Shown: positions 35,808-45,625 of the stretch, piece by piece
Numbering within the stretch: position 1 is the first letter of the stretch
Layout: every line of letters starts with the position of its first letter
Origin: Hypholoma sublateritium FD-334 SS-4
Taxonomy: Eukaryota; Basidiomycota; Agaricomycetes; Agaricales; Strophariaceae
Direction: 5' to 3'
Assembly: GCA_000827495.1 (NCBI GenBank)
Contig: KN817552.1
Span: forward strand, 278,265 to 342,264
DNA: 64,000 nucleotides
Translations under genes and position numbers: made by a program
The notes under the pieces: model-generated
Database searches by the model: none
The model's input: only the letters and a program-made list of their open reading frames with translations
Told to the model about the DNA's origin: nothing

Positions 35808-36925
35808 ATGCCTCGGTCGCCTTCTCTGCCTCCTAGATTGGAAAAATGTTAGTATCCCCTCCGCTTTTTTGAGTTTCCTTTCCCTTTCATTCCGTATTGA
35901 CTTGCGCTGTTAGTATATGGCCTAGGACCATTTGACCCCGCTAGAATATATCTTATTGTGTACAGTGTCATATCGACTTTAGGCTGGAGCTATGTTCTGG
36001 TCCTCATATTTGTTCATCTCCTCAACTTGGATTCTACATCCGACACTATTGCAACAAGAGCAAACACAGATCAACTCGGTCTAAGCTTCACGAGCAACAG
36101 GGTCGTGAGGGCAAGCCTACGGGCCTTCCCCCCCATTCTACCACCATTTGTATTGGAGAAAAAGGCTACGCTATCTCGACTTTTGTCAGCCTCTAAGGCC
36201 TTTAAACTTGCATTAAAAGTCTACCCGGGATTGTCGGACAATCACCATCAGTCACGCAGTCCATCGTACCTCTACATCATCTATCGGCGAACCACAACCA
36301 CTTTCCTGCGCTTTGGATTTACCATCACAATTGTTCAGAGCTTTACCATCTTTGAGGTTGCCTACCTACTCCAACAAGGGCTTGCGGAATCTATGAAAAC
36401 AACTATGTGGTATCTCATCCCGCGGTCATTCTTGCTACAAGGTATAGTTATGCAGTTTCCGGAGGTAAAATTATCGCCCAATTTTTACTCGACCTGTCGG
36501 CTGATATCAAGGATAAGCAGGTCAGATCGAATCCCATATACACCAGTATGATACTGGCCTGGTCCATCACTGACATAGCGTGTCATTTGTTTCAATCACT
36601 CACGCTGCTTGGCCTGAATACACGCATCTTGTATTTCCTATTCTATGCAGCCCATTATTTCTTCAAAACCCTTGGCAGTTTCTCGGAAACGCTCCTCATA
36701 TACTCCACTTTACCCCGTCTCCAGGACACATGGAGTTACACCGACTTCTTGCGAGGTATTCTCTGCCTCATGTGGTGGCCAGGTACGTCTTGTTATTCAT
36801 AGTGTAGTTCATTCCAAATTCAGATATTATATTATTTATCAGGCATTAACGCTACATACAACTATATTATGTCACAAAGGCATGAAGCCAGCGGAAAATT
36901 GTCATGCAAGCTCAAATCGGATTGA
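35808..36925 (+). CDS. 3-hydroxyacyl-CoA dehydratase homologue (PHS1/HACD family)
   Basis: Four exons (35808-35847, 35914-36464, 36521-36782, 36843-36925) give 311 residues with consistent phases. Family marks are ARIYLIVYSVISTLGWSYVL, then FTITIVQSFTIFEVAYLL, then RSFLLQGIVMQFPE and NPIYTSMILAWSITDI, then FKTLGSFSETLLIYSTL and a terminal WWPG plus ATYNYIMSQR. PHS1/HACD performs the third step of very-long-chain fatty acid elongation in the ER. The loop between the first helix and the TIVQ helix is about 90 residues longer than in the yeast enzyme (217 aa). The active-site Tyr of the YPxGxxSE motif appears as Lys here (FKTLGSFSE) while the Glu is kept, so catalysis is doubtful. Six hydrophobic segments remain. 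Confidence 0.82.
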
Positions 36926-37166
36926 TACAAGAGTCAATGTGTTATCAACATAGGTGTTATCATTGTGGCAGGGATCAAAATACACTATTTACATGCATCG
37001 TTGTGATTTCGATTCTGCGTGCTTGATTGAGGATTGAGTAAATTAGAGGGGTAATGTATATGGATCGTTCGAGCCCAAGAATTAAGATATTGATCGAGTT
37101 AGCAAGTCCAAAGTCCAATGAATTGATAGTGATTATTTGCAGCGAGATTAGAAAGCCTGACGTGAA
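36926..37166. other. Short spacer between convergent genes
   Basis: Contains the 3' ends of the dehydratase homologue and of the 844-residue protein gene. No other feature. Confidence 0.4.
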
Positions 37167-39701
37167 TTAAGCCCGCTGAAATGTGCCAGCAGTTGGGTAC
37201 ACAAAGGCGGCGGCCTGAGATGAATCTAAATAATCCAATGCTACTTTTTCCATTTGGTGGGCAAGTTTCAGCGCCGCCCGAGTGAATTTGAGTCGACCTC
37301 GCCACACATTCCCAGAAAGTGGTTGAGCTTTATGCTCCAAGATTGCCTGTCGCCGCTCTCGATACCATCTTTCACTTTCTCCAGTCCAGAACCCTGTTTG
37401 AAGGCCAGACGTTTCCCAAAGGTTACACCGCGGATACCATGAAGCAAGTGACATTTGATCTACCGGAACGACAGTGAGCTCATCTCCGGAATAGTGCAAT
37501 GCAGCCCACACACCTTGTGTACTAGTGCCTTGTAGATAAGTACCACACAGCAAGTCACACACTTCTTCGGTCAGGATATCGTCAACCATAACACGTCCAA
37601 TTTGATCCCTTCCTACGTAGAGCTGGCCGTCAAGTGCTTCCTCAGAAGGTCCATCATAAATAACAGAGTTGGGCAAAATGGCTCGGGCAAAACGGCTCAG
37701 GAGATTGCCTGATGCAAGAGCATGTCGAATAGCAGGATTGGCTTTGATAAAAGCGTCTCTCGTTTTTTCGTATGCAGCAAAATCAGCTAAGTCATAGATA
37801 TAACCAAGGGGCCGCGTGCCAAGAATTGGCTTGTAGGGTTGAACACAAGGCGGAGGTGGTGCCAGATCTCGGATGGCAGACAGGGATAGTGTTCGAAGTG
37901 TCCGAAAGAATATGCCATGGTCAATAAGATAATCAGCAACATCATAGGGATCAGGACCCAAGCCGCGACAAAGGCATTCCAATGCTGTTCGTGCATGGAC
38001 AGCAATAATCCAAGGAGGGTGAAGGTGCTCTTCTAATCCGAAAGGGTGAAGAAGACAGAGGGTTTCGTCTTGGAAGGGTAAAACTTCGATGCGCAGGTTG
38101 AAAGTAGCAACTTTGGCCTTGAGCGGAGCTATATTTTGGGGGCTGATATCCCAATAGATGTATGGAACTTCGTGGAATGGCCTTTTTGACTCAAGCAGGA
38201 TACTAAGAAAGTCTTGAATGGGAGCATGATTTGCTTCCGACAGGGTCTCGTGTGACTGGCCGCCGACAGCGCGGCACACACCAAGCCAGGATCCAGCGAT
38301 TGGCTTGACTTTTTCCCAACCCGAGACAACAGAGAGGTAAGGCCATTCAGACAGGGAATAGCCATATCGATAATACACCAAATCTTCGATATATAGGCGT
38401 GGAATCGCAGTCTGACTCTCAGGTATGATAGGATTGACTGATAAGACATCGGCTCTTGAAGTCGCGGACAAATTGGCACTGTCATTTGCGTCATTGAATT
38501 CTTCATCATTCCCCTTCAATGTTAATCCAGATGTAGATGATGGCAGCCTCGGAGAAGATAGCCAGGAAGGTTCCTGGTGTTCCGTTATTTGGGGCGGCGA
38601 ACACGTCAGAGTTCTCATAGCTCCGCCTCCCCTGATCACCTCTTTCGCCGGTGGCAATGGGGGGTACACCGAGTCTGCTTCGTCTTCTGAGTCAGTCATG
38701 TCATGATCATCGCCATCTTCAATATCCGAGCCAAGATCCCATTGATTGAGAATGGAGTTGTATTTCATCTGCGATGGTTTGTAGTAGCACCACCATTCTG
38801 AAGCTTCGTTTCGAGAAACCTGCACTCTTACACGATGTCCGTCCACATTTTCCCAGCGAAATACGGCAGGTCCGTTTGCGCCTGGGCACTGCTTAGCTAG
38901 ATGTTGTTGCTCTCGTTGCTGCCGTCGTTGCCTATCCTTCGAATTTTCTTTGAGCAATTTCTCTGCTCTGATCTTCTCTTGTCGCTCGAAGAAGGCTTTC
39001 ATGGTCTCGCCTCGTATCTGTCTTGAGTAAGGCGGGAGAGGAGGAAACCCGTCGTCTATTGGAGGAGGCAATCGATTTGTTTGCGCCGATGACGTCGAAA
39101 AAGACAACGGCAGGAACATTGACAGCCATGAAGTGTGATAGGAGTCATATGGAGGATCCCCCCAAGAAAACCACAGCGGTATTCCAGCCCTGATCATGTA
39201 GGGGACTATGCTGAGCCACTCACAGGTCTTCACTTCAATGATGACCCCAATCCGTCGGCGCGATGGTGTAATCTCCCCTATTCCAGAACTAATAAGCAAC
39301 TGCACCCAATGAGGATGGGAATCTACGCGGGCCATGCGAAATATTTCCTCGGTAGACGGCAACGTAAATCCATGAAGCGTGATTGTTCGACAAAGAATGA
39401 TCAAGAACGATAGATATGCGGTGTATATGACAAAACCATCTATCGAATCCTGAGCTTTGCTGAGGGCTGTTTCGGCGGATGGATGAACTGTGAAGTAACC
39501 CATTTCCGAAGGTCGTGCAGGGGTCGTAAATATGCGTTTGATATTATGGGCTTGGTCAAAAAGATATTCTTCTAGTGACAAACAAGCACCGTAAACAGAT
39601 TTTTCGAAGGATTTCCAATCCTTCGCCGTTTCTTTGGGAAGATGCCACCCATGCGTTCCTCGGATAATCATCGACTGGTTAAAGGACGCGAACCGACCCA
39701 T
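37167..39701 (-). CDS. 844-residue agaricomycete-specific protein of unknown function
   Basis: One uninterrupted frame without introns, unlike every other gene here. The start is MGRFASFNQSMIIRGTHGWH, then a hydrophobic stretch near residues 95-110 (YTAYLSFLIILCRTITLHGF). A basic region follows (KDRRQRRQQREQQHLAKQ) near residue 270, then the block GPAVFRWENVDGHRVRVQV and YNSILNQWDLGSD, an acidic linker, and a long C-terminal domain ending QAAAFVYPTAGTFQRA. I recognise the FRWE..DG.RVRV...YN...NQWDL block as common to a large family of agaricomycete proteins with many genomic copies and no known function. The lack of introns and stops suggests it is intact or young. Hairpin module C lies about 370 bp upstream in the same orientation. 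Confidence 0.75.
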   Translation of the reverse strand: MGRFASFNQSMIIRGTHGWHLPKETAKDWKSFEKSVYGACLSLEEYLFDQAHNIKRIFTTPARPSEMGYFTVHPSAETALSKAQDSIDGFVIYTAYLSFLIILCRTITLHGFTLPSTEEIFRMARVDSHPHWVQLLISSGIGEITPSRRRIGVIIEVKTCEWLSIVPYMIRAGIPLWFSWGDPPYDSYHTSWLSMFLPLSFSTSSAQTNRLPPPIDDGFPPLPPYSRQIRGETMKAFFERQEKIRAEKLLKENSKDRQRRQQREQQHLAKQCPGANGPAVFRWENVDGHRVRVQVSRNEASEWWCYYKPSQMKYNSILNQWDLGSDIEDGDDHDMTDSEDEADSVYPPLPPAKEVIRGGGAMRTLTCSPPQITEHQEPSWLSSPRLPSSTSGLTLKGNDEEFNDANDSANLSATSRADVLSVNPIIPESQTAIPRLYIEDLVYYRYGYSLSEWPYLSVVSGWEKVKPIAGSWLGVCRAVGGQSHETLSEANHAPIQDFLSILLESKRPFHEVPYIYWDISPQNIAPLKAKVATFNLRIEVLPFQDETLCLLHPFGLEEHLHPPWIIAVHARTALECLCRGLGPDPYDVADYLIDHGIFFRTLRTLSLSAIRDLAPPPPCVQPYKPILGTRPLGYIYDLADFAAYEKTRDAFIKANPAIRHALASGNLLSRFARAILPNSVIYDGPSEEALDGQLYVGRDQIGRVMVDDILTEEVCDLLCGTYLQGTSTQGVWAALHYSGDELTVVPVDQMSLASWYPRCNLWETSGLQTGFWTGESERWYRERRQAILEHKAQPLSGNVWRGRLKFTRAALKLAHQMEKVALDYLDSSQAAAFVYPTAGTFQRA

Positions 39702-39995
39702 GGCCTCGCCAAAAAAGGGAGATTGAAAGATGAAGGCAAGGTAGGGGTAATTGTTTGTACTCCATAGACGGTTCCGGAGGTCCAGAGGAGTTGGAGATGA
39801 AGGAAATATCGCGGGGCTTGGAATTGGAGACGGGGGGTTGTCCGCGTACGGAGAAGTCAGATAATACGACTTAGTTTGGAAATGGTGGCAGGAACTATAA
39901 TGAATTCCGTGAAGAGCTGAAGGTGAAAGTGATTCTGAATAACCTAGAGCAGATTGGTAAGAAGAACGAAGGTTAAAAAGGTGCAGAAATCTCTC

Positions 39996-40700
39996 TCACC
40001 ACTCATGGTTGATTTTGGTAAAACTGCAGCAAAGGATAGGGACGATTGCGAACTCGTGTTGTTCGTCAAGACAGCGCGGTAGTAAATACAAGCGTAAACT
40101 TGACTTGAGGTTGACAATATCCTCGCAGTAGTAAATACAGGCGAGAAGGAGTGCAGGAGAGATCCTGAGGTTGATCTCGCTGTAGTAAATACAAGCGAAA
40201 CTATGCCCTATAGTGAATACCGTGACAATCGAAGATTGGGGTTGACTCGGCCTTGTATCAAATCTGAGACAACTCAAGCTGTGAGAATGAGAGCAATTAT
40301 ATCCAGCGTGAGTTGGGGACTTACATTCTACTGATCAGAGTGGCTCGGACTTGGAGGAGCAAGATTGGCTTGTTCGTGTTAATGTTGATTAGTTTCGTTG
40401 TGGCTATGCAGTGTGAAAACAACAAAATGCCAAACAATCTTTCCGCTTCAAGTTGTCCGACTGCAGCCTCACTTCAACTTTGCTTGATTCTCACTTGGAT
40501 GCTCTAAGTGTAGTCTGTTTCTCCAACTTTCGAAACCCTGCTTCATCTCCTCCTTCAAATTCCGATTCAAGCCTTCTACCTGGACTTCGCTGGATTGAAT
40601 TCTGATCCAATGGGACCAAAATGGGCCGGCTAAAATCGGGGCGGATACTCAGTGCTACAGTGCGTAGAAGAATGAACGCCTTCAATGAATTGATCCTACG
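39996..40700 (-). repeat. Hairpin-array module, copy C
   Basis: Hairpins at 40175-40199, 40120-40145 and 40074-40094 repeat the TCGCx-TGTATTTACTAC-xGCGA design about 50 bp apart. The match to copy A covers at least 200 bp. Towards 40500-40700 it continues into the actt-ggatgctctaagt segment shared with copies B and D. Two decayed cgctggattga/tcctacgaggc elements lie near 40580 and 40690. The 844-residue gene lies downstream on the same strand. Confidence 0.8.
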
Positions 40701-41727
40701 AGGCTGCTAGCTCGGACGAGACACCTTCCCTCAAGACCCTCGCTTTTCAGGAACGATAAGTAATATAGGTCGCGCGATATTCGCTGTATTCGGCCGTCCT
40801 CTAGCACGTCAAGGTAGGCATCCCTAGTTCTGTTTCAGCGTCTAACAGCAAAATAGGTGTCCTGACCTCTGGACGTAGGACTAGGTACTGTTTTTATTCG
40901 GTTTTAACATTGAAAAACCCTTACGCAACATCCCCCAGACTGATCTTCACGATACAAAACAACTGCATGGCAAAATATCCGAGCTCGAGGTATACCGACA
41001 TTATATCAGCAAGACGTACCCGCTTCTTGCACTGGGTCTTTGGCAATCAATGTGTCTCAGGAGGTCTACATAATGGCCTGCCGCCCCACACGGAGGCGCA
41101 GCGGATTTGCGAGGGGAGAACGTCTCCTTCATCTATGAAGACAAGCGTTCGTGATTTCCCGGGCGAACTCAAATGCGAACCGGCGACATAATGATTACAA
41201 GTGTGGGAAAACGCTCAGAAAGGCCGTATCGACGGGCATGGTCTCCACGCGTTGGCGAAAAGCCTGACGGGGGCTGACCGTTGACGCGCAACAGGTGCTC
41301 GGCGCGCTGCGACGAGTTCGTCTCCGATGCTGCACGACGGAGGCGTGATTCTTGATGCGTTTTTCTCCCTGTGTACGTGATCTATCGACGTTGACGCACT
41401 CGGACGACACTACCGGTGGCGTCGACGGAGGGTGGAGGTGCATCGGAGGCGTATATATGGGTGGCTCTTTGTAGATGCACGAGCGGAATTGTACGCATGC
41501 GGATTGATTCTGCGGGAAGGTTACACAACTCTCACTTTCACTTAGATTTCGCCTGACTTGGTGTTCATCGGAGCATTGTAGAAACTTTTACAATATATTT
41601 AGTTGCCTCCTTATTGCAAAATCTATAATTCTTTGCCCCACCACGCCTTGCTCCCCTTTGTCGCACGCAATTCCTCAGCATTTGGAGCAAGCTGTGATTA
41701 ATCACCATGGGCAATCATAAAAAACAA
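40701..41727. other. Cargo DNA, nothing recognised
   Basis: Short frames on both strands; no domain or repeat identified. Confidence 0.35.
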
Positions 41728-43155
41728 TTAAGTTCCACAATCACATACCAAATTGTTCACGAAGTTGTAGACTTGTAACATGGCACTTAGAACCAGAAAA
41801 AATTGGAATAAGTACCACGGGCTTGTGCAATATCGTTCCTTCTGAGAAGGCTTCCACTTCCAAAGTAAGATGGAGCAAGGTTCTGTGGCCGTCGATGAAG
41901 CTGAAGCAATGGTGACTGTCCCATCGTCGTTATCGTACATCTATTTACGCGATAAGTGGTGGTAGTGTAATGTAGAGCTGGGACCCCTCAGGCTTACCGC
42001 TATCGTTTCCACTCCTCCATCCTTACAGTGCCTGAACTTCTTCAGGACATCACCTGTTTGAACATCGAAAATGTACAGCAAACCGTGGTCGCTTCCGCCA
42101 ATAACGGCGTTGCCGTTATTTGCAAATACTACGCCCTTGGGAAATGTTTTCTGTGCCTCTCGTGTCCTCAAAGTTCTTTGGAATTGCCCGGAATCAATGG
42201 TGTAAAGGTCGAATCCATTTCCTACGTTGTCCACTACGCATTGCCGGCGTTTCAAATCAACAGCCGCATTGCCGCTGGTTGGTTGGGTTAATTATCACTT
42301 CGAGTAATGCATAATGAGATGTCTCTGACTCACATTTGCGATCCAAGTTGGTATTGCATAATGCTCTTAGCATCCTTTCCACTGTACTTATACCTTCCAA
42401 AATGTCGTCATCCCAGTATACTATAGAAAAACGGAGAAAATACCCACATTATACCGTCATAAAGCCCAAATATGAAAAGATCACGGTCGATATTGTTATC
42501 AAATGCTAGAGCCTTCGGTACAATGTCCTTGTCTTCGCCGAAAGATTTGGAAAAGATAGACTCGAGCTTCCGAGCGTCAGAATTGAAATTCCACAATTGA
42601 AGACACTTGTCGCGACCGCATATCGCGATTCTAGTTGAATCGACTCTCGACACATCAACCGCTATGTATAGAATCTCGCCGCCTTTTGTTGTGCGCATTG
42701 AATGTACTACCTCAAAGCGCGACTGAAGGAAGAAAACCCATGTAAGACGTCATTGATCCCTGAATAATGACTGGAAGCTAACCTCGGTAGGACGATGCTG
42801 GAGGAACACTAGAAATCCCAGAGCATTACCGTAACAAAGTGTGTCGTAATTCTCGTTTTTGCGTGTTATCCAACAAACGCAAGACACTTGTCCTTTTTCA
42901 CTATAGGATTGCTGAGGGATTTTCAGCTCCTTTTTTGTCGTCAAGTCCCAAATCTTGACGCCATCAGCACCTCGAAAACAGGTCAGAGTCCACCTCAAAT
43001 ATTCAATCGCAGGTCAATAAAGTACCTCCGCTAGCCATCAAGCTACCGCTCGGGGAAATCGCAATACTGAAAACGGGTCCTGAGTGACCGGAAAATGTAG
43101 CGATATGGCCATGTCGATGGCGAAAAAGGTTCTGGATAAAGGATATAAAATACAT
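41728..43155 (-). CDS. WD40-repeat protein with C-terminal membrane helix
   Basis: The start MYFISFIQNLFRHRHGHIAT leads to FSGHSGPVFSIAISPSGSLM, a classical WD40 GH...I..SP.G repeat. Then come ADGVKIWDLTTKKELK, QVSCVCWITR with LCYGNALGFLVFLQHR, GGEILYIAVDVSR, RIAICGRDKCLQLWNF, VPKALAFDNNIDRDLFIFGL, VVDNVGNGFDLYTI, GGSDHGLLYIFDVQTGDVLK and VETIA. The last exon reads DDGTVTIASASSTATEPCSI, then WYLFQFFLVLSAMLQVYNF, a single transmembrane helix. The exon joins checked have GT-AG ends; one part around 42300-42420 is less clear. I recall a conserved agaricomycete family with this order. Function unknown; propellers are usually binding platforms. The gene is divergent from the GRGGY-type gene. Confidence 0.75.
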
Positions 43156-43448
43156 GTTGGGCTGTTATTGACGAAATTCGAATGCAGTGGCAACTTCAAG
43201 TGGAAGGAGGAACTTGAATGCAACGTGCGGAGTTCACCATCGTCTCTTTGTTCAGGCTCGGCAGCAATTGGTCAGGATCACATTCGGCCTTTTACTTGCA
43301 CGTTGCTTTACCGCAAAAGCTGCGGTTGTACTTGGATTGTACAGTTGGAGAAACAATCGCGCAAAAGCTTTGATTGTTCAGCTACGGGGTATATGTATGG
43401 GCACCGACGTGTAAACGCAGCATATTCTCCCCGTCTTCAAGTTAGAAA

Positions 43449-44297
43449 ATGTCTCTACCACTGATGCATTCTAAAAGACATTCACTGCAAGACATTTCTC
43501 CGTGTTATGAGCCTGGCGCTGCACTGCCTATTCTTCCCATTATACTCGCCCAAACCGAAATAGGCAAAACATTCTCGCCCGGTAAACTTCTTGCTCAAGA
43601 AGAAATTGGAAAGAGACACTGGACTTCTCCACATGAGTCGGGGCTTGCAGGTATTCGGTCCAAGGCCAGAGGCTCTGATGTTCGATTTACGCCATATACT
43701 ATGGCAGTACCGGAGCTACATGGTTCTCACAATTCTTCCACTGGAGACTCCGAGTCTTCAACCGTTGAACGCCCCCAGCACGTTGACGATGCCCTTCAAA
43801 CGCCGGGCTATCTTGCTTCGGACTCTGCCAGTCGTATGCCTCTCATTCCCAAGCCGGTGGGTGAAGCTGGCCGTCCTGGCCGAGGTGGTTATACTTTTTC
43901 CAAGCATGTTAAGCTAAAAAAGACGGACCTAGCCCGGATCAAAGTATGGCATATTCTCTTTACTTCGATAGTGATCCAGTGTTGCTCACCTTACGGTATA
44001 GGAGTTTATAAACGACATTGTGCAAAAACAACTAGATACATCCAAGTGCTTCGCATCCCAGTCGCCAAAATTAATCAATATCGTCGAGAAATTGGTGATT
44101 CCATTTTATTTCCAGATATTTCATGCTCTGATAGGTTATAGGTGGCGGAGCGCTTTCCAGTCATGCATACTTATGAGAATTTATGGCCAGTAACTGACCT
44201 TATCCGCCTTCGCCTCAAATACACGTCAAGCGAATCCCGAAAAGCACAAGACAAAGCGGACGCGAAATTGGGAAAAGTCTTGAGGAGCGACAAGTAG
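43449..44297 (+). CDS. GRGGY-containing agaricomycete protein, unknown function
   Basis: Three exons. The long first exon holds a Ser/Pro-rich disordered part ending in GRPGRGGYTFSKHVKLKKTD and stops at ARIK. An intron with GT-AG ends leads to EFINDIVQKQLDTSKCFASQ and SPKLINIVEKL. A second intron leads to VAERFPVMHTYENLWPVTDL, then IRLRLKYTSS and an Ala/Lys-rich end with a TAG at 44295-44297. The RPGRGGY, LD..KCF and FP...YE..WPV..LI...LKYTSS signatures are ones I associate with a frequent agaricomycete family of unknown function. The basic C-terminus suggests nucleic-acid or nuclear association, which is speculative. Confidence 0.68.
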
Positions 44298-44796
44298 TTT
44301 TCAAGTAGATGAATTGTTTCCTTTCGATCTTCGGAGTTTTGCCTAATGGAAAATTTCGTCTCACTTCAAATCGGTGAAATGCACTGGCATACTATAAATA
44401 TGTAAGAAGTTTAAAGGCGGATTGTCAGCGGGCTGCAAGGCAGCAAGAGGCCAACGTTTTTCGTGAAGCTGAATTTGTTTCGTAGCTCCGAGTTGCTCCA
44501 TGCCGTTGGGAGTGCTCGACGCCTCCGCATCACCAATTACGTTGAAGCTTGGCGCTCAGTGTTCAATCTGATTCTGAGTTCCGTGGTGAATTTTCAGTGC
44601 AGGACAATAGAACGGATTGAGATTATTGACTATATAAGGTACCGCAAAAGAACATATGGAATGAAACCGTGACCTCGGAGCGCAGAAGGAAGTGAACCGA
44701 GTCAAAAGATAGAGAAGTAAAACAAGGCAAAAGATGGCAACATCGAAAAATACTTGTATTATTAGAAGGGAACGAATGGTCAAAGGATGATGGCAT
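44298..44796. other. Cargo DNA, nothing recognised
   Basis: Spacer between two convergent genes with only short frames. Confidence 0.35.
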
Positions 44797-45420
44797 CTAG
44801 AAATATTTGCGATATTTGTAAACAGGACGAATGTGCGGGCGCTTGAGCGATGTTTCTTGAGATAGTCTGATGAACTGCGAGTAAGTAGGGGTTTGAGAAA
44901 TTAATGCACAAAAGAAGAACACTGACTTTTTTACAGCGAAATCCGCCAAGACACTATCCCGGCCTGTCATATGTATATACGACATTTGTTTGCCTATCTT
45001 CATCACTAATACGTCGGAACAAAACACGGGCGGAGTGTTACGACCGACGAGGCACTTGATGACTTCATTGGGGGTGAAGTAACGGTGACGTTTGAAAAAG
45101 ATCATAAACTCATATATGTTCTTGTGTTCTTCCACAATAACGCGCACGTTGTGTATGAAGGGTTGGGTCTGCGCCTCGGCACCAAGAAAGCCTTCCACTA
45201 TTGGGTAACGAACCCGCGAAGCTTCCGACGCCTGCCTTGCATGCACTTCGACTCTTCGTGCACGGGGGTTGTTTGTCCTATCTGCGCTATATAGACGGCT
45301 ACGTAGAGTAACGTCAACAGACTACATTGTGTCAGTGGATGATCGCTCAGAGCAAGATCATGTGCTTACTTTACTGGTAAAGTGGACGAAACGGCGGGAG
45401 TTGCCCATGATGTGGGATGA
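44797..45420 (-). CDS. Small conserved agaricomycete protein, unknown function
   Basis: A 5' exon containing LPPFRPLY near 45370-45410 can splice in frame to an exon reading SADRTNNPRARRVEVHARQA, then RVIVEEHKNIYEFMIFFKRH, EVIKCLVGRNTPPVFCSDVL, and MTGRDSVLADFAVKK. A last exon ends RPVYKYRKYF. The NIYEF..FFK, VFCSDVLVMK and GRDSVLADFAV blocks match a small family I have seen repeatedly in agaricomycetes without assigned function. The upstream limit is uncertain: several frames are open from 45420 to 45820. It shares a short divergent promoter with the long coiled-coil gene. Confidence 0.6.
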
Positions 45421-45625
45421 ATAAGAGGCAGGCAGAATGTGAATGTGGAGGATTGTCGTCGGCAGAAAAAGCACATCCGACCAGTGAAGCTCTGTAGATA
45501 AAGAGGCGAGAGGATGAAAGAAAAGCAGGGTCGAGGAGCGGTATATATGAAATAGCCGAGAAGCCAGTCGGTCCGGTACCACCTGGCACAGACAAAGGGC
45601 AAGGTACTCCTGCAACCACCAGGTC

